Of a DNA stretch of 64,000 bases, positions 1-10,400 are shown piece by piece; the first letter of the stretch is position 1, and each line of letters starts with the position of its first letter. The position numbers and the translations under genes are program-made. The notes under the pieces are model-generated. The model worked only from the letters and a program-made list of their open reading frames with translations, made no database searches and was not told the DNA's origin. The stretch lies in NCBI GenBank assembly GCA_002633025.1, contig NMRB01000016.1, positions 563,684 to 627,683 of the forward strand, read 5' to 3'. Origin of the DNA: Notospermus geniculatus. Lineage: Eukaryota > Nemertea > Pilidiophora > Heteronemertea > Lineidae.

Positions 1-180
1 TCCACTTCATCGTCTGACTCTGAACGATTCTCAAACATTGACATATCGAAATGGCGACGCTCACCTGAAATAGGCATACATGTACATGCAATTGTTTTGT
101 ATATGTAAATGTAACCACGTGGTTGCCAAAGAAACTCGACAGGGATTCGCTTAAAGCATAAAGGAATCAACCATAAAGGT

Positions 181-349
181 TTAACTGCGAACGATGAGCT
201 TACTGAGGGATACACTTCCTGTGTTGCCACCAGATGTCTCTCACTGCCTGAATTTTGGCTTTACGTAATAGGCACGAGCTTCAACTTTTTTTGTGGTGAA
301 GAGGTACATGAACCTGCCAACATGATGCTTTGAATTCCATTTCTGACGA
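181..349. other. Sequence unique to copy 1, ending at a single-N join
   Basis: Between the lysine-rich exon flank (matching 9300-9398) and the broken SANT exon, this stretch has no counterpart in the complete BDP1 copy. There the intron, the 55-nt exon 9541-9487 and the rest of the SANT exon are found instead. A lone N at 350 marks the join. I see no recognisable coding content. Confidence 0.5.
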
Positions 350-2170
350 NTTTGAGTCCATGTCTTCGTCATTGTACGATTTCTAAAACTGGCATATGTG
401 GTAGTTGTTTCATCCTCATGGACCACGTCGTTATCAGATGATTCGATGAGCTTAGGAGGTGTGCTCTCTATCACCAAACTGGACAAACAGAATAACAGAA
501 ACCATAGTCATGCTCAAGCATTTGGATAATAATGAACAGCTCAGCCCTACATCAATATATTGAGTCATCAACTGAATGTTTGACGTTTCAACTACCAAAT
601 ACAGGATCTAATTTGGTTTCAGTTATTTCATAACTTTCTTTACCTTTTTTCATTCAGAATGATTTTGCCATCGGGTCCAATCATAACCTGAGGGACTGGC
701 ATATCTTCATCAACCTGGTCACTCTTCCCTGACAGAGAGACTGTATCAGCCGCATCATCAATTTGCTGCTCCTCCTCTGTAGCCTGAAGGATGTTATCTT
801 TGGGTGCAGGCAGCACTTTCTTCTTCTTGGAGTCAGTATTCCTGGAAAACCAGGAAAAAAGAATCCAGGTTAACTAGTTTTGGGGTTATGTAATCCTGCA
901 GCAATGGAGAAGATAGTAAATTATTTCAACTGAATCTGAATCTGGTTGCAAGATGTGCTTTCTGCACTTTAATGAACATGATGGAATTTTTGTGCAATCA
1001 TCAATACGTGTATATCACTCATCAAGATACACGACAAGAGCACAGGGGGCTTAGGTACATAGCTCATTAACTTGACGAGACAGTTTCTATCAAGTCTTAC
1101 TTCATTGGGTTTCTTGATGGATTCCAGTGAATTAAATCTCTCATGGTCATCTTGGTGCGATCAGGTGGATCATCACCCCAGTTGACTTTGTAACGCTTCT
1201 TAACCTAGAAAATGCAACAAGATCAAATTTAGAATGGTTCGTCTGGGGGGTAGGGGAAGAAGGTAGACTAACAAGTCACATCCAAACAACTGTCAAAGGT
1301 GCTTGATATAAGGCATTCGCACATATGTATTGCCAAAGCACAAGAACAGAATACATGTACTTGTCTCAATCATACAATGACTATCAATAACATCATTTGT
1401 AAAACGGGTGCACGATATGCAGCAGAAAGAATACACTACAAAGGTACATGCTAGTAATCAGTAAGACATATTCATTATTTATTTTTAATTTTAATTCTTT
1501 ACAACACAAACCTCTTTCTTAGCAACCGGAGCTGGGGCATCCTCCATCCCTTTCTTAGCCTGTTTTTCCTGCATTGGCTTCACAGATGTCAATGTACTCG
1601 CTGGTTCACTTGGCTTCTCCTCAATGACGAGGATTTCCCTCTTGGACTCTTCAACTGGGTCATCGTTCACATCAACTACTGGTGGGGTAGAGGGTATGGC
1701 CTGGCCTTGGCTAGAAATAAAGGAACAAAGACATCAAATTTACATGTAGGTCTAATAGACCACCTGCATGTACAATATAACAGAATGGCTACTTTGATGC
1801 AATGTCAATGTGGGAAAATATGGCTGATTGGCTGTCCTTTCTTTCTCATTTCAATTCAGAGTTCCCCCAAAATGAAGATGCCATGAAGAACTTCTGGTTT
1901 CTAGTCGTGCAATCACCAGGGGTGAATACAAATTTAGGCACAGTCAATTAAGAGTTTCCACAAACCTGACTCTGAGGGGCGCTGTCCTGTGGACTGATGG
2001 TGGATGTCTCTTTGTTTCCTCTTCAGTGTCACTTACTGATACAGATGGATTTCTGCAATGAATTATGAAATGTGGATATGCCCAAGTCAAAAGACAATCA
2101 GATGAGGCACTAAAAACAAATAGTGTTAGTGTATTTAATGGGCAAGCGAAAATTCCACTTTTCCTGATCA

Positions 2171-2310
2171 GGGACCTTATTCACGAAGCTCCTGTAACTT
2201 ACGGGAGTGCGCAAACTATTGTCCTTTTGCGGACAACCTATTGTTCACTATCAGCCTGACAAAGGATTTGCGTAGCCTTAAAGTTACGGGAGCTTTGTGA
2301 ATAAGGTCCC
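2171..2310. mobile_element. 140-bp inverted-repeat element (MITE-like) in BDP1 intron 1, copy 1 only
   Basis: The ends are inverted copies of each other: GGGACCTTATTCACGAAGCT at the left and the complement of AGCTTTGTGAATAAGGTCCC at the right, with about 30 bp of near-perfect pairing. No coding capacity is seen. The element is absent from the matching intron of copy 2 (about 11600), where a larger segment is missing, so its own target duplication cannot be read. Confidence 0.65.
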
Positions 2311-3036
2311 TGCTCTCCCCACAGACACATGCACGCTCATGGCTCATGGCTTTTTATTACAATTACAACCATGATTGAAAATGCAAACATTGGGCCCTGT
2401 AAACACATTTATTGGAGGACGTACCTGGTTCTTGGCCTCCCAGCATCACTCAGGTTTGGCCGTGCCTTGGGGAACCGACTTCTTCGTTTAACACCGCTTT
2501 TGTCCGTCTTTTTGGCATCTCCATCAGAATTAATCTCTTTCCCTTCAGAAGGTTTTTCATCCACTACTTTATCAACATCATTTTTTACTGCAGCAATTGG
2601 TCCATTTTCTTCAGAAACAGTATCTGGGACAGAAGGCGTCACTTCTTTGGAAACAGAATCATTGTCCTCCTTTACCGATACAGTGGTTTTCTCCACAACT
2701 ACCTTTGGTTCATTGTCTACTTTCTTAGTCCTCCCCACCGGAGTCTTTGGTAGTGGTACTGGTTTTTCAATCGTTTTCTGTTGTTCAACATCTTTTGTCT
2801 TAGTTTTAGGGTCTGACTTCTTCTCTTCTCCTCCTCCTCCTGGGGTTGATGTTCCTCGGCCTCCTTTTGGACCAAGATTGGGCCGAACTGATATTCGTGA
2901 ACGCCGCATAGTGAACTTCTCTTAGTCTTAATAATGACTGACTGTGTGACTGTCTGAAACAAAAATCTGAAATTAAGACCTCGAGTGGAATACACAACCT
3001 GTGGCTGGATCAGCTCGTAATCGGAGTAGCCAATTA

Positions 3037-3125
3037 AGTAGGTAGACCTAGCCTACCAGTACTAGTACTACTGTAAGCAGCAGCCTGCTGTTTACAGTAG
3101 TACCGGTACTAGTACTGGTAGGCTA
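3037..3125. repeat. Palindrome 110-220 bp upstream of the BDP1 start (copy 1)
   Basis: GCCTACCAGTACTAGTACTA is followed about 50 bp later by its inverse, TAGTACTGGTAGGC, forming a long hairpin. Copy 2 keeps only the left arm (about 12275-12310). It is either a promoter-proximal inverted duplication gained in one haplotype or an arm lost in the other. Confidence 0.55.
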
Positions 3126-4184
3126 GGTGCCAGCTAGGCCTACCCCGGTCAGCCTATTCATCATTTCCACGACACAACTTCAACAATGCAATGTCTGCCA
3201 TTACCGACGTCGCCATCATGACGCAAAGCCGGGTGGAAAATGCACAACCTAACACTAACAACAGAATGATGTTACGTCGCGGAAATGATGAATGAATACT
3301 AAGTAAAGAAGTGACAAACAGATCAGATGACTATAATGGAATAAGCCAGATAAGCCAGCCCCAGCAGGGAGAGGGAGGTGAGGTCCACACAGACATGACA
3401 GGGCCACACACAGTATTGGTAACATTAACCACAGGTCTACACGAACAAACACTAATTAAACAACTGCGGCTAGCCTGGTTCCCTGGCCACCGTCCAGATG
3501 GCATTGCGTAGACGGAGGCCAGGCAGTAGCCGTTGAGCTCGATGAGAATGTGACGTCATTACAACGGGGATGACCTATTTTGTGCAGGAGACAAAGCCAG
3601 CCTACCATTCGAGTAATCGATTCGACCAAGTAAAAAAATACTTCAAACTCTATGCCCGTTCTTTTCACCAGTGTTGTATGTATCAACTATGAATTAGCTA
3701 AATCCTTATTTTTTCTCTATCATTATTCCCAAATTCGTCCTTTTCGTTTGTCAGATTAATTGACGCTTTGAATCCCGAGGCCATACCCTTCCCAGCAATT
3801 CCTGGTAAAACTCGCAGCTACTGCCTGCCTGCCTGGCCACCGTTTACGCAGCGCCATCTATACGAGACGGTGGCCAGGGAACCAGGCTAAACTGCGGCTT
3901 TCACACCCAACAACACAGGCGTTCGGAGCGCCATCTGAGGTCAATGTAGGCCTAGTAGGAGTATAATTATAGACAAGGCATTGATGATTCATATCGTTTC
4001 CAATGAAAACAAACGTTGTCTCGATCTCAACAAAAACACAGAAGAACGAAACCAAAATACACGATCTTCATGGACTCTCGATTTCTGTCTTTGTAGGCCT
4101 ATATATCCTACTCGTTATCCAAATCACGGGCAGCTGTACTTTATGGTGATATAACCCCTAAAATATATAAAAAGACAGGGCCGG

Positions 4185-4764
4185 TAACAAGAACTCACAA
4201 GTCAACTCGCTTCACCACTTCATGCACCTGCAGACACCCCAAAACACCGTTTTATTCCAATAAAAATGGCATCTTCTGGACCAAAAAACTGTGCTCTTTC
4301 CATTCAGGAACTAAAGAAACCTCGGGTGCCACCGATATATTGATAAATCCACCAAAACTGGAAGATTTCCTAAAGTCCATGACTCCATTACGCACCCGCC
4401 ATCTTGCATGTCTTGTTTACAACCAAGTTGAATGCTGATATTGGAACAGCGCTCCTCATTGGCTGGATTCATAAACCTAAAATGCACTCAGCCAATGAGG
4501 AGTGCTGTTCTAATCGGCATTCGTCTTCGTTAAAAACATCATGGCGGGTGCGTAATGGACTCATGGACTTAAGAAATTCTTCCACTTTCGGTGGATTTAT
4601 CAATATATCGTTGGCACCCGAGGTTTCTTTAGTTCTTGAATGGAAAGAGCACAGTTTTTTGGTCCAGGGGAAGTCATTTTTAAATTATTGGAATAAAACG
4701 GTGTTTTGGGGTGTCTGCAGGTGCATGAAGTGGTGAAGCGAGTTGACTTGTGAGTTCTTGTTAC
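4185..4764. mobile_element. Foldback element nested in the 4130-5108 insertion
   Basis: Two arms of roughly 200-250 bp are inverted copies. The left begins GTAACAAGAACTCACAAGTC and the right ends with the complement GACTTGTGAGTTCTTGTTAC. The pairing continues through GTGAAGCG, GGTGTCTGCAGGTGCATGAA and the CACCCGCCAT/ATGGCGGGTG inner segment. The open frames in the arms mirror each other and are not evidence for genes. Confidence 0.75.
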
Positions 4765-4765
4765 T

Positions 4766-5045
4766 ATATCTATATCTATATCATTACCGGCGTCGTAACC
4801 CTGTTGGATTTTTGCCGGAGGTATGGAGTCCACGACAGGCTACTGTCCACCTGTGTGGGGTCTTTTACTTGCCCTGGCATAGACACTGAGGTACAAGGGA
4901 CCACGGCTTTTAGTCCCATCCGACGGACCCTGCATTAATGTTTCACAACTTTTTGTACATGCCTTCGCCCGGAGTCGAACCCGCGCCGACCCATTGTACA
5001 GTTTGGTAGTCGAGCGCGCTAACCACTCGACCACCGGGCTTACCG
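4766..5045 (-). mobile_element. tRNA-derived SINE (minus strand)
   Basis: Read on the minus strand, the head at 5043-4969 has an A box (TGGTCGAGTGG) and a B box (GGTTCGACTCC) in tRNA spacing, starting AGCCCGG. An unrelated body of about 180 bp follows, ending in a short (TATAGA)n tail at about 4766-4785. The T-stem does not pair properly, so this is a SINE head and not a working tRNA. It lies inside the larger insertion. Confidence 0.7.
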
Positions 5046-5843
5046 GCCCTGTCTTTTTATATATTTTAGGGGTTAGGCCTATATCACCATAAACTACAGC
5101 TGCCCGTGTCCAAATTAACTCCTACTACACTGACCTCAGACGGCGCTTACGGACGCCTGTGCCCAACGAAATCACATGATGTCCGAAAATGAATACCTTT
5201 TCCCATAAAAAATGAACACCTTTTCCCACGTGAGCGATTCTCGGATGAGCAGGTTCACAGTTTCCACGTTTTCAACTTGGAAATTTCTAACTATTTTCGG
5301 CAATAATTCGGACAATAATTCTTACTGCTGTTAATGAGACGATTAGGTCATAGACCTATATTATGATTCATACAATTGGGAATGGACGACAGAACAAACC
5401 GCAGAAATTACTCAAAAGAAGACACTTTTCCGATCACAGCAACTAGGCCTAGTCCTCTGCCCTCGAGACGGTCAGCTGGGCAAGCGAGGGCAAGCGATCA
5501 GTCTAGAATTAGGTACACGCAATAGATGGCGCTGTGATAAAAATAATGACTAAAGTTTGGTCCAGATTTGTGAAATAATTCCCCAATTTACCGGTATACC
5601 CCATCAATATACCTGATTGATAAGTGATAGAGAGAAAAGCTACCGATAGTAAGATGTAGTCAAGAATGTGATTGCTCACTGTCATCCTTTGCTTAAAAAG
5701 TTTACAGCGCTACAAGTAAAATTTTTTGTTTTTATACAGGGTGTCTCAAAAAAACAGACACGAGTTCGACAACAGCAGACGTTAAAAAAAGGTCATTTGT
5801 TTCCTTATTTATATATGTTTAGCTTCTGCGTCGGATTCAGAAG

Positions 5844-6078
5844 ATGATGTCCATCGTAAAGAAATCTAAAATAAAACTAAGCCACATCACAAAGTATTTC
5901 TCATCAGTTTCATCGCGGCGGCGGAAGATGATGGGAAAAAATAAACATGACCTGCTGCTGTCAGTGTCACTGAATGAACCAAAATGTGCTGGCAAATCTG
6001 AGGTACGGACACTGTGCAATGTATCCAATACTCACCATCTGTCACACAGCAGGACCTACTCGGGGACATCGACTGAGG
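5844..6078 (+). pseudogene. GTPBP6: Orphan copy of GTPBP6 first coding exon
   Basis: Starts with ATGATGTCC and ends before a GTATGA donor, as in 14994-15234. It differs by a 6-nt in-frame deletion and a few substitutions. None of the downstream GTPBP6 exons follow: a transposon end starts at 6151. It belongs to the copy 1 block. Confidence 0.75.
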
Positions 6079-6150
6079 GTATGAACAACTTTTTTCTGCG
6101 CAAATTTCAAAGCATGTTTTAGTGCCGGCCAGGGACCCAGGGCCAGGGGG

Positions 6151-7425
6151 TTAAAGCCCCACAGTATTGAATTTTACGATATTTTCAAAAAGTTAGGAGA
6201 GTGCACAAAGAGGTCTCATAGCCTGGTGAAGGTCCCCAAAATGCTTGCCTGATACGCACTTCACAGACATCAGGAAATCTTCGCCTTTGAGCTGAACTTC
6301 TGGAAATATAATCCCCAGCGATCCACTACTCAAACAAAGATCACTCAAGCGTGAGCCTAATTCTAAGAACTGTGCATTGTGCAAGGCTCTTAGTACCGGT
6401 CTTTATACCAATAAATACAAGAAACAAGGAACAAGTCAGGACTATGTAAACAAACTAATGGCTGAGTAAACATACTGCATTGATAATCCTTACCCCGATT
6501 TGCTGAGCATATCGGGGTGAGAACTGGAATTCAGACAGTGGCAAAGAAAACGTAATGNNNNNNNNNNNNNNNNNNNNNNNNNNNNNNNNNNNNNNNNNNN
6601 NNNNNNNNNNNNNNNNNNNNNNNNNNNNNNNNNNNNNNNNNNNNNNNNNNNNNNNNNNNNNNNNNNNNNNNNNNNNNNNNNNNNNNNNNNNNNNNNNNNN
6701 NNNNNNNNNNNNNNNNNNNNNNNNNNNNNNNNNNNNNNNNNNNNNNNNATCGGACCGAAACTCGGTAGTTTTGAAGGTACCCCTCTAATACATGTTTATG
6801 TAAGATATGAAGATGCTTGGTGAAATAATGAAGACCTGTGGCAGGTTCGTCACTTTTGTAGAGCTTTGACCTCTGTGACCTTGAAAAGTAGGTCAAATCA
6901 AAAACCCATTACATATGTTATGTATCCTAATTAGATACACGTGTGATAAAAATTTGGAGAGGATCCAGTCATTAGTTCAGGAGTTATTGCACTTTTTGTG
7001 TTTTTGGTTTTGGCCACCTGGAGGCCAAGCCAAGAATCGAATTGGACCGAAACTTGGTGTCATAGGTCATCTGACCTAGGGGTATACATGTATATATACC
7101 AAGTTTCAGATCAATAGCTCCAGCGGTTACGAAACGTGCCCTGCTAACGGATGGCGACGGACGACTGGTGATAAAAGCCCACGAGTGAGCTAAAAATGGC
7201 CACCAAAACTTCCACCTGGGAAGGTTGGTGGTGCTAGTCATTGAAAGGAACCTTCCCCTCACAGAGACAAACCCTCAAAAAAAATTCAGGTTGATCACTC
7301 AAAAGCATTCTCAAGTTAATTGATGTAAACAAATGTTAACAGACACACATACCAACACTGACGCACATGCCATGACATAATACCCCCTACCTCCAGATAA
7401 TGACAGATTCTGTATTTTGCGTATC
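6151..7425. other. Transposon end, assembly gap and dispersed repeat; no gene seen
   Basis: At 6151 a TTAA is followed by AGCCCCACAGTATTGAAT and about 110 bp that match the left part of the TTAA element at 39374-39644. The right end was not found, so the element here is longer or cut by the gap. After the N run, 6750-7210 holds two related segments beginning GGACCGAAACT(C/T)GGT and ending GAGTGAGCTAAAA, which look like a dispersed repeat. From there to 7425 nothing is recognisable. Confidence 0.55.
6558..6748. other. Assembly gap (191 Ns)
   Basis: Run of N. Frames spanning it are meaningless. It lies between the copy 1 block and the BDP1 3' end, that is, where a haplotype join would be expected. 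Confidence 0.99.
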
Positions 7426-10400
7426 TTAATCCACACCTTCAGAAGTAGATTTTATACTTCCTATACCGGTAGATGTAGAGCCCATACTTTCTCTAGAAGA
7501 AGATTCCATACTTCCTACAGAAGTACAAGTAGATTCCATACTTTCAATAGAAGTAGATTCCGTTCTTTCTATGGATATTGATTCAAATTCTGTACCTTTC
7601 ATAACACTTGATTCCATCCTTTCTACTGCAGAAGACTCACCCGTCTTTGTAGTGTCAGACTCAGTGGTGCTTGGAGAATCAAGTAAAATTTCCGCTTTAG
7701 CAACCGTATCTTTTGCAGAGTCATGTTTTGTACCACTGGAAGATGACACCGCTTTGCACATTTTAAGAAATTCCGCATCACGCAAGGAAATAGTCACGTT
7801 GTACACAGGTTCAGGAGTACTCCTGGTAACAGTATAAGGCACCTGGATTTCCTTCGGTGAGGTACTTTGAGATGCAGCAGGCATTGAAGCTGCACTATCG
7901 TGAGTTAGGGAAGCATGTCCTGAACCACTTTTGAACATTTCGAGAGTTCCTTCAGTATCCTGCGAAGGAGGAGGAGCCGACAATACCGGCACATTTTGTT
8001 CAGAAGTTCTGCTACTTGAAGAGGCCGAGATTGTCAGTGGAACATGAGAAATGTTTTGGTTCACAGGTGGCATTGCCATTTGAACAGCCTGCATAGACAG
8101 ATCTCGACGGATCAACCCCTGATTTGTCGGCACACCTTGCGGCACTCTGAATTGATGCGCAGACATTGGAATCGGACGAAACTGCATTGGACTGGTAGGT
8201 ATTGCAACTGGTGACTTCGTGTTTTGATCACAAACGGGTATTCTAGGACTTTGATTGGCCACAGCAGGGCCTCGTAGCCACGGGCTCGGACTCGTCACAT
8301 GAAATCCAGCTAAACCTGGGTTTTGCCCAGGAATACTGAATCCAGGTAGCCTAGGGTTCTGATGAGGTATCTGAAAGCCTGGTGACCGTGAACTATGACC
8401 AGACATGGCAGGGCCAGGCATCCGTGGGTTTGGTCCAGGCATGGCAAGGCCAGGTGGCAGAGGCATTCCCGGCGTTTGCTGATTGGGCGACACCAAGTAC
8501 ACATGAACAACTTCCTTGGCATTCTCACCTTCTCCAACTATTTCCCGATTGGTGAGAATCATAACCTTTCCTGGGGATAACTGGCTCACTTCATTCATGT
8601 TGACTAGATTGTTAGGTATTTGGACCACACGTGTTGGGGTTTGTGCCCCAGGACGTCCTGGTGTCATGTCATGAATACTCCTTTCGGATGTTTCTGAGCT
8701 TATACTTGCGGATCGACTCCGTAAACGAGATGCCAGTTCTTTTGCAGGCAGGTACATCGTGTCCTCGACTTTCTTGGGTTGTCGACCATATCGTGTTGGC
8801 TGGAGAACGCTGTCTATTACCTCATTCTCTTCATCACTATCAACACCTACATCGTCTGCAACACTGGCACTGTCAGCAATGGATAGACTGTCATCAATAC
8901 TGGCCGCATCACTTGTGCCATCGTCATCTGACTCATCCAGGTTCCTCTTTCCTGCAAGGAAAAGATCACAGAAAAATCATTGAAGATGAATGGAAACAAG
9001 ACAACATAAATGAGTTGAAGTGTCCTTTCATGGAAACTGGAGCAATAAAAACGTAAGAAACAGAGCTTACATTTAAGTTCAAGAAGGTTAATGAACACTT
9101 TTTAAAATTCAAAAACAAAATAATCGGGAATGCTGTCTTACTTTTCTTTGCCTTTTTCTTCCCTGTCTTCTTTGGTGGGTTTTCCTTCTCATTGACGCTA
9201 TTTTTACGCTTCCTGCCACCCTTCTTTTTTGTTTTCTTCACCTCCACTTCATCGTCTGACTCTGAACGATTCTCAAACATTGACATATCGAAATGGCGAC
9301 GCTCACCTGAAATAGGCATACATGTACATGCAATTGTTTTGTATATGTAAATGTAACCACGTGGTTGCCAAAGACTCTCGACAGGGATTCGCTTAAAGGT
9401 ATACTTATTCAAGATGTTCTGTCATGTCCAGGGCCAAAAGCAGTAGAATAGGTGACAACTTAACACTGATTTCAGTCAACACTTACGTAAAGCTTTATCA
9501 ATGAGGTATTTATTGACCCGCTCTTCTTTCTTGTACTTGTTCTGTAATGATATCAATAATATGCATTGATTTAAATAAGACAGGAAACAATACTGACTGG
9601 AGTGGATGCAGAGAGCAGCAATTAAGTAAGGCAATAAACAAACATTTAAATTCCATCGAGTGTTGCAGAGCTACACTGACTGTCAGAGCACCAGTAAATT
9701 TGGTCGGCAAATCATAAAGAAGGGAAATTCACTACTTCTGTAGCCACAAAATAATGACCTTAATCTCAGTACGTGTCCTCTTTGGGAATAGCTGATGAAT
9801 GAGAGAGAAATCGGTCCCAACTGCACTCAGAGCGGTGTAGAATTTGGTTGTCTCCTTTTGAGTCCATGTCTTCGTCAATGTACGATTTCTAAAACTGGCA
9901 TATGTGGTAGTTGTTTCATCCTCATGGACCACGTCGTTATCAGATGATTCGATGAGCTTAGGAGGTGTGCTCTCTATCACCAAACTGGACAAACAGAATA
10001 ACAGAAACCATAGTCATGCTCAAGCATTTGGATAATAATGAACAGCTCAGTCCTACATCAATATATTGAGTCATCAACTGAATGTTTGACGTTTCAACTA
10101 CCAAATACAGGATCTAATTTGGTTTCAGTTATTTCATAACTTTCTTTACCTTTTTTCATTCAGAATGATTTTGCCATCGGGTCCAATCATAACCTGAGGG
10201 ACTGGCATATCTTCATCAACCTGGTCACTCTTCCCTGACAGAGAGACTGCATCAGCCGCATCATCAACTTGCTGCTCCTCCTCTGTAGCCTGAAGGATGT
10301 TCTCTTTGGGTGCAGGCAGCACTTTCTTCTTCTTGGAGTCCGTATTCCTTGAAAAAAGAATCCAGGTTAACTAGCTTAACACGTTTTGGGGTTATGTAAT

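Larger units (their letters stand above)
1..2909 (-). pseudogene. BDP1: Partial extra copy of BDP1 5' exons, interrupted in the SANT exon
   Basis: Near-identical to 9240-12132. Matching exons: 2909-2425 (ATG exon), 2052-1966, 1710-1512, 1204-1101, 841-644, the first part of the SANT exon (478-351), and the start of the lysine-rich exon (66-1, cut by the window edge). The SANT exon stops at a single N at 350. Beyond it the sequence no longer matches, and the NKYKKEER exon is missing. The remaining exons keep their reading frame, with few substitutions (for example S/A at two sites in exon 1). That argues for an allelic copy or very recent duplicate rather than an old pseudogene. As assembled it cannot encode a complete SANT domain. 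Confidence 0.8.
4130..5108. mobile_element. Inverted-repeat transposon with 7-8 bp target duplication, carrying a nested foldback and a SINE
   Basis: The ends are long inverted repeats: CACGGGCAGCTGTA at the left and its complement ending CAGCTGCCCGTG at the right. Each arm continues for about 60 bp to the segment AAAAAGACAGGGCCGGTAA. TCCAAAT flanks both sides, while copy 2 (about 14272) has a single CCCAAAT, an empty site. A 7-8 bp duplication suggests a hAT-like non-autonomous element (inference). Inside lie a large foldback (4185-4764) and a tRNA-headed SINE (4766-5045). No transposase is present. Confidence 0.75.
2910..5843. other. Intergenic region between BDP1 copy 1 and the GTPBP6 exon 1 copy
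   Basis: This region must hold the divergent promoters of BDP1 and GTPBP6, but no core promoter element can be assigned with confidence. It holds a palindrome at 3037-3125 and a nested transposon insertion at 4130-5108. The rest is single-copy sequence shared with 12133-14993. No open frame is conserved between the two copies other than the exons. Confidence 0.5.
1..6150. repeat. Tandem near-identical block, copy 1 (pairs with 9240-15300)
   Basis: This block matches 9240-15300 in order and orientation: BDP1 5' exons, the shared BDP1/GTPBP6 intergenic region, and GTPBP6 exon 1. Differences are scattered substitutions, small indels and private insertions. Private to copy 1 are a stretch at about 2107-2383 including an inverted-repeat element, a palindrome arm near 3080-3125, and an insertion at 4130-5108. 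Private to copy 2 is 13037-14012. The match ends at a TTAA followed by a transposon end at 6151. I infer two haplotypes assembled in series, but a real recent segmental duplication is not excluded. Confidence 0.8.

Noticed and set aside
2329-2925. Long plus-strand open frame opposite BDP1 exon 1 (also at 11567-12148)
   Set aside because: It is the mirror of a Lys/Glu-rich coding exon with clear BDP1 start and splice donor on the minus strand. Its Ser/Phe-rich translation is what the reverse of such codons gives.
4404-4833. Open frames of 77-110 codons in the 4130-5108 insertion
   Set aside because: They lie in the two mirrored arms of a foldback and resemble each other only because the arms are inverted copies.
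4969-5043. Possible tRNA gene on the minus strand
   Set aside because: A and B boxes are present, but the T stem does not pair and a SINE-like body and tail follow, so it is a tRNA-derived SINE head.
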